Part shown: positions 1 through 5,312 of the stretch, piece by piece
How the letters are laid out: each line of letters opens with the position of its first letter
Numbering within the stretch: the stretch's first letter is position 1
NCBI GenBank assembly: GCA_947630385.1
Contig: CANRHG010000105.1
Location: 1-6,663, forward strand
Direction of reading: 5' to 3'
DNA: 6,663 nucleotides
Source: an uncultured Eubacteriaceae bacterium
Lineage (GTDB): Bacteria; Bacillota; Clostridia; Eubacteriales; Eubacteriaceae
Made by a program: the position numbers and the translations under genes
Notes under the pieces: model-generated
The model's database searches: none
Told to the model about the DNA's origin: nothing
Seen by the model: the letters and a program-made list of their open reading frames with translations, nothing else

Positions 1-1
1 G

Positions 2-298
2 ATGACGCGCAACACGCTCGACCTTTCGGCCATTGCCGTCTTAAAGGAACACACCCACCTGCCGGTCATCGTCGATCCGTCCCACGCCACGGGGCTGAGC
101 GGTCTGGTCGAGCCGATGGCCAAAGCGGCGATCGCCGCGGGCGCGGACGGTCTGATGATCGAAGTCCACAACGACCCCGAAGCGGCCCTCTGCGACGGGG
201 AACAGGCGCTAAGGCCAGAACAGTTCGCCCGTATCGTCGATCAGGTCAAAAAATACGCCGAGATCGAAGGCAAGAAAGTCAATGAGCTTAGAGGATAA
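2..298 (+). CDS. aroF: 3-deoxy-7-phosphoheptulonate (DAHP) synthase, type I-beta, C-terminal part
   Basis: DAHP synthase condenses phosphoenolpyruvate with erythrose 4-phosphate, the first step of the shikimate pathway, in the cytoplasm. Only the last 98 residues are in the window. The frame is open at the left edge, so the ATG at position 2 is internal and not the start. What is visible matches the end of the TIM barrel of the type I-beta family: TRNTLDLSA near the edge, then VIVDPSHATG, AAIAAGADGLMIEVH and a C-terminal CDGEQALRPEQF segment. By family knowledge the His of PSH (residue 28 of this fragment), the Glu of EVH (54) and the Asp of CDGEQ (65) belong to the metal site, and all three are present. 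The stop overlaps the following tyrA start by 17 bp, so the two genes are almost certainly cotranscribed. Any N-terminal regulatory domain lies outside the window. Confidence 0.93.
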   Translation: MTRNTLDLSAIAVLKEHTHLPVIVDPSHATGLSGLVEPMAKAAIAAGADGLMIEVHNDPEAALCDGEQALRPEQFARIVDQVKKYAEIEGKKVNELRG

Positions 299-1160
299 GA
301 CGGTCGCCATCGTCGGACTGGGTCTAATGGGTGGAGCCTACGCCGACGCGCTAAAAAAGCTGGGCCCGAAGTGGCTCATCGCCTACGACCGCGACGAAGA
401 AGTCTTAGAGGAAGCGCTTGAGCGAGAGCTGATCGACTTCGGTACGAGTAAGATCGAAAAGTTCCCGATCGGTGAAGCCGATTACGTCTTCGTCTGCCTT
501 TATCCCAGAGCCGCCACCGATTTTATTTTAGACAACATGAACGCCTTTAAGGCCGGCGTCACCGTCTCCGATATCACCGGCCTTAAGACCCCGATCCTAG
601 AGGCGGTAGCGCCAAAGCTTCGGCCCGACATCCACTTTATCTCGGGCCACCCGATGGCCGGGAGCGAGAAAGAAGGCTTTGGCGCGGCCGACCGGATGAT
701 CTTTGACAACCGCAACTACGTCCTGGTCCCGCTGCCGGACACGGACAAGAGCAAACTTAAACAACTCAAGGAACTGATCACGCAGATGGGCTTTTCCAAT
801 ATCGTCGAGACGACCCCGGCCGAACACGACGAAAAGATCGCCTTTACCTCACAGCTGTGCCACATCATCGCCTCGGCCCTGGTCGACTGCGAGGACGACC
901 TGTCGATCACGGACTTTGAGGGCGGAAGTTTCGGGGATTTGACGCGAATCGCCATGATCAACGCCCCGATGTGGACCGAGATCTTTATCGACAACAAAGA
1001 CGTTTTGGTCGGACAGATCGACCAGTTCGAAAGATCCCTTAAAAAACTGCGCGGGCAGATCGTAGACGGCAACAAGGACGATCTGGAAGCCACCTTAAAG
1101 AGCGTCCGCTCGAAGCGGGTCGCGATGGAAGTGGACCGCAGAAACAAACACAGGAGTTAA
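282..1160 (+). CDS. tyrA: Prephenate dehydrogenase TyrA, without ACT domain
   Basis: This enzyme oxidatively decarboxylates prephenate to 4-hydroxyphenylpyruvate, the precursor of tyrosine. The protein has 292 residues. Residues 7-40 form a Rossmann start with GLGLMGG (12-18) and an acidic YDRDEE at the end of the second strand, which suggests NAD+ rather than NADP+. HPMAGSEKEG (123-132) carries the family's substrate-binding and catalytic signature. EHDEKIAFTSQLCH (181-194) and FGDLTRIA (217-224) mark the helical dimerisation domain. The protein ends soon after that domain, so it lacks the C-terminal ACT domain that gives tyrosine feedback in the longer Bacillus-type TyrA (about 360 residues). 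The ATG at 282 fits the family N-terminus. A GAAGG at 265-269 is a distant and modest ribosome binding site, and translation is probably coupled to the overlapping DAHP synthase gene. The function call is secure; the cofactor preference is inferred. Confidence 0.94.
   Translation: MSLEDKTVAIVGLGLMGGAYADALKKLGPKWLIAYDRDEEVLEEALERELIDFGTSKIEKFPIGEADYVFVCLYPRAATDFILDNMNAFKAGVTVSDITGLKTPILEAVAPKLRPDIHFISGHPMAGSEKEGFGAADRMIFDNRNYVLVPLPDTDKSKLKQLKELITQMGFSNIVETTPAEHDEKIAFTSQLCHIIASALVDCEDDLSITDFEGGSFGDLTRIAMINAPMWTEIFIDNKDVLVGQIDQFERSLKKLRGQIVDGNKDDLEATLKSVRSKRVAMEVDRRNKHRS
1152..1156 (+). promoter_or_regulatory. Ribosome binding site of the tatD-type gene
   Basis: AGGAG lies six bases before the ATG at 1163 and inside the last codons of tyrA. 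It fixes this start, and shows that this organism uses Shine-Dalgarno initiation for at least some genes. Confidence 0.75.
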
Positions 1161-1162
1161 AG

Positions 1163-1933
1163 ATGGCGCTGACCGATACCCACGTCCATCTGGACGACGA
1201 GCGTTACAAAGACGATCTCGACGAAGTCCTTAAAAGAGCCGACGAGCTTTCCTTTATCCTTAATCCCGGGTGCGATCTAAAAACGAGTAAAAAAGCCGTG
1301 GAGCTTGCCAACCGCTACGACAAGATCTACGCGGCGGTCGGGTTTCATCCAGGCGATCTGGGCGAGTACGGGCCGCGGGCGCTTAATGAGCTAAAAAGCA
1401 TGGCCGAAGATCCCAAGGTCGTGGCCATCGGCGAGATCGGGCTCGACTACCACTACCCGGACATGTTTGAAAAGGATCTCCAAAAACGGGCCTTTAGGGA
1501 ACAGATCGAACTCGCGGGAGAGCTCGGCCTACCTTACATCGTCCACGATAGGGAAGCCCACGGGGATTCGCTTGAGATCATTAGGGACTATCCCGGTATC
1601 CCCGGCGTGTTTCACAGCTTTAGCGGAAGCGCCGAAATGGCAAGAGAGCTCATAGACCGGGGGCTTATGATCTCCGTCGGCGGGGTACTGACGTTTAAAA
1701 ACGCTAGGAAGCTTCCGGACATCGTAAAAGAGATCCCACTCGAACACATTATGCTTGAAACCGACGGACCGTACCTGACCCCCGAGCCGTACCGGGGCAA
1801 GAGAAACGAGCCGGTCAACGTTCGCCTGGTCGCCCAGAAAATTGCAGAACTTAAAGATCTACCCGTGCAGGACGTCATCGAACGGACCGCTCGAAACGCG
1901 GAGAATTTCTTTAAAATCCATGAAAATCGATAA
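1163..1933 (+). CDS. tatD: TatD-family metal-dependent hydrolase (DNase)
   Basis: TatD proteins are cytoplasmic TIM-barrel metal hydrolases. Characterised members act as 3'-5' exonucleases or DNases in DNA repair and in quality control. The 256 residues match the usual family length. All family landmarks are present: DTHVHLDD (5-12) with the HxH pair at 7 and 9, GFHPGDL (60-66), AIGEIGLDYHY (88-98) with the bridging Glu91, IVHDREAH (126-133) with His128, VFHSFSGS (149-156) with His151, and LETDGPYLTPEPYRGKRNEP (198-217) with Asp201. A strong AGGAG sits just upstream. The gene lies 2 bp after tyrA and overlaps the next gene by 14 bp, so it belongs to the same transcript. Its place among aromatic amino acid genes has no obvious functional logic. 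The family call is secure, but the physiological substrate cannot be told from sequence. Confidence 0.93.
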   Translation: MALTDTHVHLDDERYKDDLDEVLKRADELSFILNPGCDLKTSKKAVELANRYDKIYAAVGFHPGDLGEYGPRALNELKSMAEDPKVVAIGEIGLDYHYPDMFEKDLQKRAFREQIELAGELGLPYIVHDREAHGDSLEIIRDYPGIPGVFHSFSGSAEMARELIDRGLMISVGGVLTFKNARKLPDIVKEIPLEHIMLETDGPYLTPEPYRGKRNEPVNVRLVAQKIAELKDLPVQDVIERTARNAENFFKIHENR

Positions 1934-2951
1934 ATTCGAAGACCTTGGGAAAGCCTCGCACGAAAAAGTTAAAGAGGTCTCGCACAAGGTCGAGGAGGTC
2001 ACCCACAAAGTCGGGGAAGTCACGACCAAAGTCCACGATACCGTCTCCGAGCAGGCCAAGATCCTAACGCGAAGGGAAGTCATCAAGTACATCATCAGCT
2101 GTATCTTGCTCGGCTCGCTGACCTTTACCTCGAGGCAGGCCTCGGTCGGCACGCTGCAGATGACGTTTTTAAGGGTCATGATTGGGACCTTCTTTTTGAT
2201 GACGGTCTTTTGCGTCTCGACCAGACGCGCCACGCTTCTAGATTACTCGAAGTCCCAACTCGTGTTTTTGATCGTCTCCGGGATCTGTATCGGTCTGTCC
2301 TACATGATCATTGCCGACGCGGTCTCAAGGCTCGGGCCCACGACGACGACGCTGATCTACGCGATCGGACCGGGACTGCTACTCATCACGGCCCCTCTCC
2401 TGTTTAAAGACACGCATTACACGCCGACGAAGATCGCGGGCTTTTTGATATGCTCGCTCGGCGTCTACCTGCTCGACCCGACCTTCTTTACGACCCCGCA
2501 CGGCTTTCGTGAAATTTTTGACGTACTGGTGGCCGCGGTCTTTACCGTTGTAATCGTTTACTGCAACCGCAAGCTCGAGACGATCAACGGGTTAGAAAAC
2601 GCGATGTTTCAACTTTTTATCGCCTTTCTCATCATCGCCGTCGTCTTCACGGTGCGCCACGGCTTCTACTTCGAGATCCCCTATCCGGCCAGCGTGTGGA
2701 CCGTCGTCGCGGGGATCTTAAACACGGGGCTACCCGTCTATCTTTACCTGTCCTCGATCGACGATCTGCGCCCGGACACGATCGCCTTCGTGGGTTATGT
2801 AAGACCCCTGACGACGGTTTTGATCGCGACCTTTGTCTTTAAAGAGAGCCTGACGAAAAACACGCTCCTGGGCATGGCCCTGATCCTTGGCGGTGTGGGC
2901 GTTGCCAACTTCTTTCGCCGGCACAAACTCAGAAAAAACCGGACGTTTTAA
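1920..2951 (+). CDS. EamA/DMT-family transporter with an N-terminal heptad-repeat extension
   Basis: EamA proteins are inner-membrane drug/metabolite transporters with ten helices in two homologous halves. From the ATG at 1920 the protein has 343 residues. An upstream in-frame ATG at 1842 would bury 26 more residues inside tatD and is unlikely. Residues 1-50 are hydrophilic and hold about four heptads of the type [ST]HKVxEV. The membrane part follows from about residue 54. ADAVSRLGPTTTTLIYAIGP with the following PLLFKDTHYTPTKIAGFLIC resembles the end of EamA repeat one. FVGYVRPLTTVLIATFVFKE with TLLGMALILGGVGVANFF resembles the end of repeat two. The C-terminus is basic (RRHKLRKNRTF), which places it in the cytoplasm. 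GGAGA at 1900-1904 is rather far from the start, so coupling through the 14-bp overlap with tatD is probable. The substrate is unknown. The aromatic amino acid exporter YddG belongs to the same superfamily, which makes an aromatic product one guess. Confidence 0.87.
   Translation: MKIDKFEDLGKASHEKVKEVSHKVEEVTHKVGEVTTKVHDTVSEQAKILTRREVIKYIISCILLGSLTFTSRQASVGTLQMTFLRVMIGTFFLMTVFCVSTRRATLLDYSKSQLVFLIVSGICIGLSYMIIADAVSRLGPTTTTLIYAIGPGLLLITAPLLFKDTHYTPTKIAGFLICSLGVYLLDPTFFTTPHGFREIFDVLVAAVFTVVIVYCNRKLETINGLENAMFQLFIAFLIIAVVFTVRHGFYFEIPYPASVWTVVAGILNTGLPVYLYLSSIDDLRPDTIAFVGYVRPLTTVLIATFVFKESLTKNTLLGMALILGGVGVANFFRRHKLRKNRTF
1959..2042 (+). repeat. Four in-frame 21-bp (heptad) repeats at the start of the transporter
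   Basis: Residues 14-41 of the transporter read as four seven-residue units: HEKVKEV, SHKVEEV, THKVGEV and TTKVHDT. Val recurs at positions a and d, and Lys, Glu and His fill the rest. This predicts an amphipathic helix or short coiled coil before the first membrane helix. The pattern is seen directly; the structure is inferred. Confidence 0.8.
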
Positions 2952-2986
2952 GGTAAAAATTGATTAAATTCTAAAAAAAATTTAAA

Positions 2987-3015
2987 TTGTTACAGTTTAA
3001 CGACACTTTTATGCT
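2987..3015 (+). promoter_or_regulatory. Candidate distal sigma-A promoter P1 of the repeat-protein gene
   Basis: TTGTTA (2987-2992) and TATGCT (3010-3015) are separated by 17 bp. A run of A and T at 2952-2986 lies upstream and could act as an UP element. Transcription would start near 3022 and give a leader of about 150 nt. Each box matches the consensus at four of six positions, so this is a plausible but unproven promoter. Confidence 0.5.
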
Positions 3016-3058
3016 ATCGTTAGATAAGAAATGCTGTACACGGATAAAAGCATAAAGC

Positions 3059-3086
3059 TCTCTTTATTTGGAGAAAGATAAAGGGA
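3059..3086 (+). other. Leader hairpin with GGAGAA loop and a competing upstream arm
   Basis: Bases 3059-3069 pair with 3076-3086 in an 11-bp stem that includes two G-U pairs, closing the loop GGAGAA at 3070-3075. The CTTTAT at 3062-3067 inside this stem can instead pair with ATAAAG at 3052-3057 across the four-base loop CTCT. The two foldings exclude each other. No known riboswitch class was recognised, and no U-tract follows, so it is not a plain terminator. Confidence 0.4.
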
Positions 3087-3113
3087 TGTTAGATTCGTCC
3101 TAGCTGAATAGCT

Positions 3114-3141
3114 TTGATGAAATTGGATATAAAGTTAAAAT
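3114..3141 (+). promoter_or_regulatory. Candidate proximal sigma-A promoter P2 of the repeat-protein gene
   Basis: TTGATG (3114-3119) and TAAAAT (3136-3141) are separated by 16 bp, matching the consensus at four and five of six positions. Transcription would start near 3148, about 27 nt before the ATG, which leaves just enough room for the ribosome binding site. This is the better of the two candidate promoters here. Confidence 0.55.
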
Positions 3142-3160
3142 AACGTTGTCGCAAACATTC

Positions 3161-3166
3161 AGGAGG
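3161..3166 (+). promoter_or_regulatory. Strong ribosome binding site deciding the start at 3175
   Basis: A full AGGAGG lies eight bases before the ATG at 3175 but only two bases before the in-frame ATG at 3169. The spacing favours 3175 as the real start, giving a protein that begins MDNDWKKGKDLG. It is the strongest ribosome binding site in the window. Confidence 0.85.
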
Positions 3167-3174
3167 AAATGGCG

Positions 3175-3564
3175 ATGGATAATGATTGGAAAAAAGGTAA
3201 AGATCTTGGTAATACCGATTACGTTTACCCAGGTGAAGAAATAGGTGGCCAAGAAAATGAGACCGATTTCGTCTACCCGGGCCAGGCTGAAAAAGATAAG
3301 CACAAAGACTTCAAGGACGATTATTCCGGGTACTCGCGTGAAGGGGAATGGAAGGACTTAGACCAGAAGAACGAAACCGATTTCGTTTATCCGGGCGAAG
3401 CCGCTACCGATTCCCACAAAGACTTCAAGGACGATTATTCGGGTTCTTCGCGACCGGGAGAATGGAAGGATCTGGATCAGCCGAATGAAACGGATTACGT
3501 TTATCCTGGCGAAGGAGAGATCGATAAACATAAGACCTACAAGGATGACGATGCAGGTTATTAG
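3175..3564 (+). CDS. Acidic tandem-repeat protein with D-[FY]-V-Y-P-G motifs, function unknown
   Basis: I do not recognise this 129-residue protein. It has no signal peptide, no membrane segment and no cysteine. By hand count it has 36 Asp or Glu against 17 Lys or Arg, so it is strongly acidic and probably disordered, yet regularly dotted with Tyr, Phe and Trp. Two full 38-residue repeats (28-65 and 66-103) are followed by a 26-residue partial one (104-129), and residues 5-26 look like a degenerate partial unit. Each unit carries [NE]TD[FY]VYPG, then a KDFKDDYSG-like segment; GEWKDLDQ links units. The gene has its own candidate promoters, an ideal ribosome binding site and a strong terminator, so it is likely a separate, well-expressed unit. 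Phe codons before A are TTC here, unlike the neighbours. It could be a hydrophilin-like stress protein, a multivalent scaffold or a repeated target of a partner protein. None of these is shown by the sequence. Confidence 0.85.
   Translation: MDNDWKKGKDLGNTDYVYPGEEIGGQENETDFVYPGQAEKDKHKDFKDDYSGYSREGEWKDLDQKNETDFVYPGEAATDSHKDFKDDYSGSSRPGEWKDLDQPNETDYVYPGEGEIDKHKTYKDDDAGY
3256..3561 (+). repeat. 114-bp coding tandem repeat, 2.7 copies
   Basis: Unit one spans 3256-3369, unit two 3370-3483 and a partial unit three 3484-3561. Units one and two share an identical 26-bp stretch at 3301-3326 and 3415-3440, exactly 114 bp apart. Elsewhere many third codon positions differ while the amino acids stay the same, so the repeats look old and conserved at protein level. 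Confidence 0.9.
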
Positions 3565-3570
3565 AAAATA

Positions 3571-3598
3571 AAAATCCGCCTTTTGGCGGATTTTTTTT
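3571..3598. terminator. Bidirectional rho-independent terminator
   Basis: AAAATCCGCC (3571-3580) and GGCGGATTTT (3585-3594) form a perfect 10-bp stem with a TTTT loop, followed by T residues to 3598. On the minus strand the same stem is followed by an A-derived U-rich run from 3574 down to 3565. It therefore serves both the repeat-protein gene and the convergent minus-strand gene, whose stop at 3600-3602 touches it. Confidence 0.93.
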
Positions 3599-3599
3599 A

Positions 3600-4523
3600 T
3601 CATCTCAAGGACTCTTTTGAGTTTCGGTAGCTACGGTAACTGACGATAAAGGCGTAGGACGTCGACATGCACAGCGGGATCAAAAAGAACCACAGGTAGT
3701 GGATATAACCCACCGGGGTCTGTGTCTGGTAGACGGAGACCATCATGCAAACGATCAGTGTCGCCAAAAGGACCACGCACAAAATGAGGTTGCGCTTCAT
3801 CGTCAGGTCCCAGGCCACAAAGACCGCGATCACGCACAGGATCAGTCCGATGTAGTCGTAACCGGTAAAGCTGCTAAAGGTAAAGCCCGTGTAGATCAGT
3901 ACGGCAAAAATACTCACAAATAGGGCAAGGGAGGTCGTGATGAGTTCCGAGTTCGCCTTTCCTGCTTCCGGCGCTGTGCTTTCCCGCGATTTTGTCTTGA
4001 GCTCGTTGTAGCGGTCCATGAGCGAAGCTTCCTCTCCCGTTTCGGGAGCTTTTTCTTCGGGGACCGGCTCCGGTATCGCTGGGGCGGTCTGCGGAACCAC
4101 TTCTACCGCTTTTGCCTCGATTTCGGCTGGCGTCTCTTCTGGAACCTCTACCGGTGGGGTCTCTTCGCGGGCCTGCGGGACCACTTCGATTGCCGCTTCC
4201 ACGGCCGTGGCCGCTTCTTCGAGGGCTTCGGTTTTTTTCGGCTCCTCAGGCGTTGTTTCGGCCTGTACGGGTTTTGGGTTTTTTAAATCGACGACTTCGG
4301 TCTTTACGTCCCAGATCTCTATGGGCAGGGCCTGCGGATTTTTCTTGAACATCTCGGCGGTCATCTTGAGTAGGCCTTCTTTTGAGTAGAGGCGCTTGGA
4401 ACCGTAAGGGATGATCTTGCGCTGCTTGCTCTTTTCGACCGCGGCGTTAAAGATGTTTTCCAGTTTTGAGTAATCCTTTTGGATCCAGGTGTTTGAAGTC
4501 GCGTTGTTTTCTTGTGTAACCAT
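3600..4523 (-). CDS. Membrane protein with soluble head, Pro/Glu-rich linker and four helices, function unknown
   Basis: No family is recognised for this 307-residue protein. Residues 1-85 look folded and soluble, with a basic stretch KSKQRKIIPYGSKRLYSKEG (31-50) and a segment ending LPIEIWDVKTEVVDL (66-80). Residues 86-165 form a low-complexity linker rich in Pro, Glu and Ala, with EVVPQ occurring twice. A short charged segment follows (SLMDRYNELKTKSRES, 167-182). Four hydrophobic segments then lie at about 193-214, 222-240, 244-265 and 274-296. Basic residues between helices two and three (MKR) and at the C-terminus (YRSYRNSKESLR) put both ends and the head in the cytoplasm. The start at 4523 has no Shine-Dalgarno, but an extended -10 element lies about 30 bp upstream. 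A membrane-tethered cytoplasmic adaptor is conceivable, but nothing proves it. Confidence 0.85.
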   Translation of the reverse strand: MVTQENNATSNTWIQKDYSKLENIFNAAVEKSKQRKIIPYGSKRLYSKEGLLKMTAEMFKKNPQALPIEIWDVKTEVVDLKNPKPVQAETTPEEPKKTEALEEAATAVEAAIEVVPQAREETPPVEVPEETPAEIEAKAVEVVPQTAPAIPEPVPEEKAPETGEEASLMDRYNELKTKSRESTAPEAGKANSELITTSLALFVSIFAVLIYTGFTFSSFTGYDYIGLILCVIAVFVAWDLTMKRNLILCVVLLATLIVCMMVSVYQTQTPVGYIHYLWFFLIPLCMSTSYAFIVSYRSYRNSKESLR

Positions 4524-4532
4524 AGAAATTAG

Positions 4533-4565
4533 ATATCAAAAATTATTATTCAATTATATCAAAAA
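4533..4565. repeat. Pair of 10-bp direct repeats in the divergent intergenic region
   Basis: ATATCAAAAA occurs at 4533-4542 and again at 4556-4565, with starts 23 bp apart, inside a gap of only 45 bp between divergent starts. Both copies lie next to start codons and overlap possible -10 elements, so they could be operator half-sites or duplicated promoter elements. Confidence 0.6.
4553..4561 (-). promoter_or_regulatory. Extended -10 promoter of the minus-strand membrane protein gene
   Basis: Read on the minus strand, these bases are TGATATAAT, a perfect extended -10 (TGnTATAAT). No convincing -35 is present, which extended -10 promoters tolerate. Transcription would start near 4546 and leave an AU-rich leader of about 22 nt with no Shine-Dalgarno before the ATG at 4523. 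Confidence 0.6.
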
Positions 4566-4568
4566 CTC

Positions 4569-5312
4569 ATGGCTGAAAAATTAGAAGATCTTGGGAACGG
4601 CCTTTGGATCGCGCAGGACGAGGAAGGCTTCCGCTTCGGAACCGACGCGGTACTGCTGGCGGACTTCGCCAAAGACTACATCCGGCCCAAAAAGACCACC
4701 GTAGAGATCGGTACCGGCAGCGGGATCATCCCACTGCTGTTGAGTAAAAAAGCGCCGCTTGAAAAAATCACGTGTTTTGAGATCCAAAAAAGCGCGGCAA
4801 GACGGGCTAAAAAGAACGTTGCCCTCAACCGCCTCCAGGACAAAATAAAGATCGTCGACCGGGACGTGCGCAGCCAGGATCTCTTTAAGAGCAGCTCCAT
4901 CGATCTGATCATCACCAACCCGCCGTACACGCCCGTGGATACTGGGCTTGCCGCAAGCCCCAAACCGGAGCTCGCCCTATCTCGCAGCGAGATCAGCCTA
5001 AACTTAAGCGAGCTCTTCGACTTCGCAAAGATCCACCTAAAGGACAAGGGCAAGCTCATCATGATCCACCGGCCGGAGCGCTTTGGCGAGATCGTCTGCG
5101 AGGCCGAAAAAAAGGGCCTTCGCCTCAAGCGGGCCCGCTTTGTGCATCCGAGCGCTAAGAAGCGGCCGACGATGGTGCTGCTCGAGGTCGTCAAAAAAGC
5201 CCGGCCCGGGCTCATCATCGAGCCGCCTTTGATCCTTACCGAAGATGGCCACTACAGCGCCGAAGTGGACGCGATCTACGAGGGGAGCGGGCCTAGGACG
5301 ACGCTGGCGTGA
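4569..5312 (+). CDS. trmN6: tRNA1(Val) adenine-37 N6-methyltransferase family protein (YabB/TrmN6-like)
   Basis: The family transfers a methyl group from S-adenosylmethionine to the N6 of an adenine in tRNA, A37 of tRNA-Val in the characterised enzyme YfiC. The 247 residues match the usual length. LEDLGNGLWIAQDEEGFRFG (5-24) with TDAVLLADF (25-33) is the family's N-terminal signature. VEIGTGSGIIPLLL (45-58) is the SAM-binding motif I, and Glu71 is the likely ribose-binding acid. ITNPPY (115-120) is the NPPY catalytic motif of N6-adenine methyltransferases. The C-terminal PPLILTEDGHYSAEVDAIY (219-237) matches the Bacillus YabB-type ending. The ATG at 4569 is fixed by the conserved N-terminus, although no Shine-Dalgarno precedes it. 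The 3' end overlaps the convergent gene by 20 bp. The class call is firm; the exact target nucleoside is taken from family knowledge. Confidence 0.88.
   Translation: MAEKLEDLGNGLWIAQDEEGFRFGTDAVLLADFAKDYIRPKKTTVEIGTGSGIIPLLLSKKAPLEKITCFEIQKSAARRAKKNVALNRLQDKIKIVDRDVRSQDLFKSSSIDLIITNPPYTPVDTGLAASPKPELALSRSEISLNLSELFDFAKIHLKDKGKLIMIHRPERFGEIVCEAEKKGLRLKRARFVHPSAKKRPTMVLLEVVKKARPGLIIEPPLILTEDGHYSAEVDAIYEGSGPRTTLA

Noticed and set aside
716..1147. 143-codon open frame on the minus strand inside tyrA
   Set aside because: It lies fully antisense to a gene with all family motifs, and its translation is Ser/Arg-rich without any recognisable pattern.
1842..1919. Earlier ATG for the transporter at 1842
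   Set aside because: It would lie 92 bp inside tatD. The added residues look random, while the ATG at 1920 gives a usual short overlap.
1..2951. High density of GATC sites
   Set aside because: Most are explained by frequent Ile ATC codons after a G and by GAT-C junctions. There is no clustering that would suggest an origin or a methylation switch.
2952..2986. Possible terminator after the transporter gene
   Set aside because: The region is AT-rich with a short AATTTAAATT palindrome but has no GC-bearing stem followed by a T-run.
3086..3103. Five-codon leader ORF (MLDSS) after the leader hairpin
   Set aside because: It is too short to support. Its start lies in the stem base and its codons do not suggest an attenuation peptide.
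3175..3564. CRISPR-like array suggested by the regular repeats
   Set aside because: The 114-bp units are in frame, coding and contiguous without unique spacers, and synonymous differences show selection on the protein.
3100..3603. Hydrophobic minus-strand frames (67 and 81 codons) opposite the repeat gene
   Set aside because: They repeat because the sense strand repeats, and no ribosome binding site was seen. The sense gene has much better signals.
4018..4389. 123-codon plus-strand frame rich in Ser, Ala and Gly
   Set aside because: It is the antisense of the Pro/Glu/Ala linker of the minus-strand membrane protein. The composition follows from that linker.
4676..5218. 180-codon open frame on the minus strand inside the methyltransferase gene
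   Set aside because: It is antisense to the conserved methyltransferase motifs and has low-complexity Leu/Ser/Arg composition, as expected of a shadow frame.
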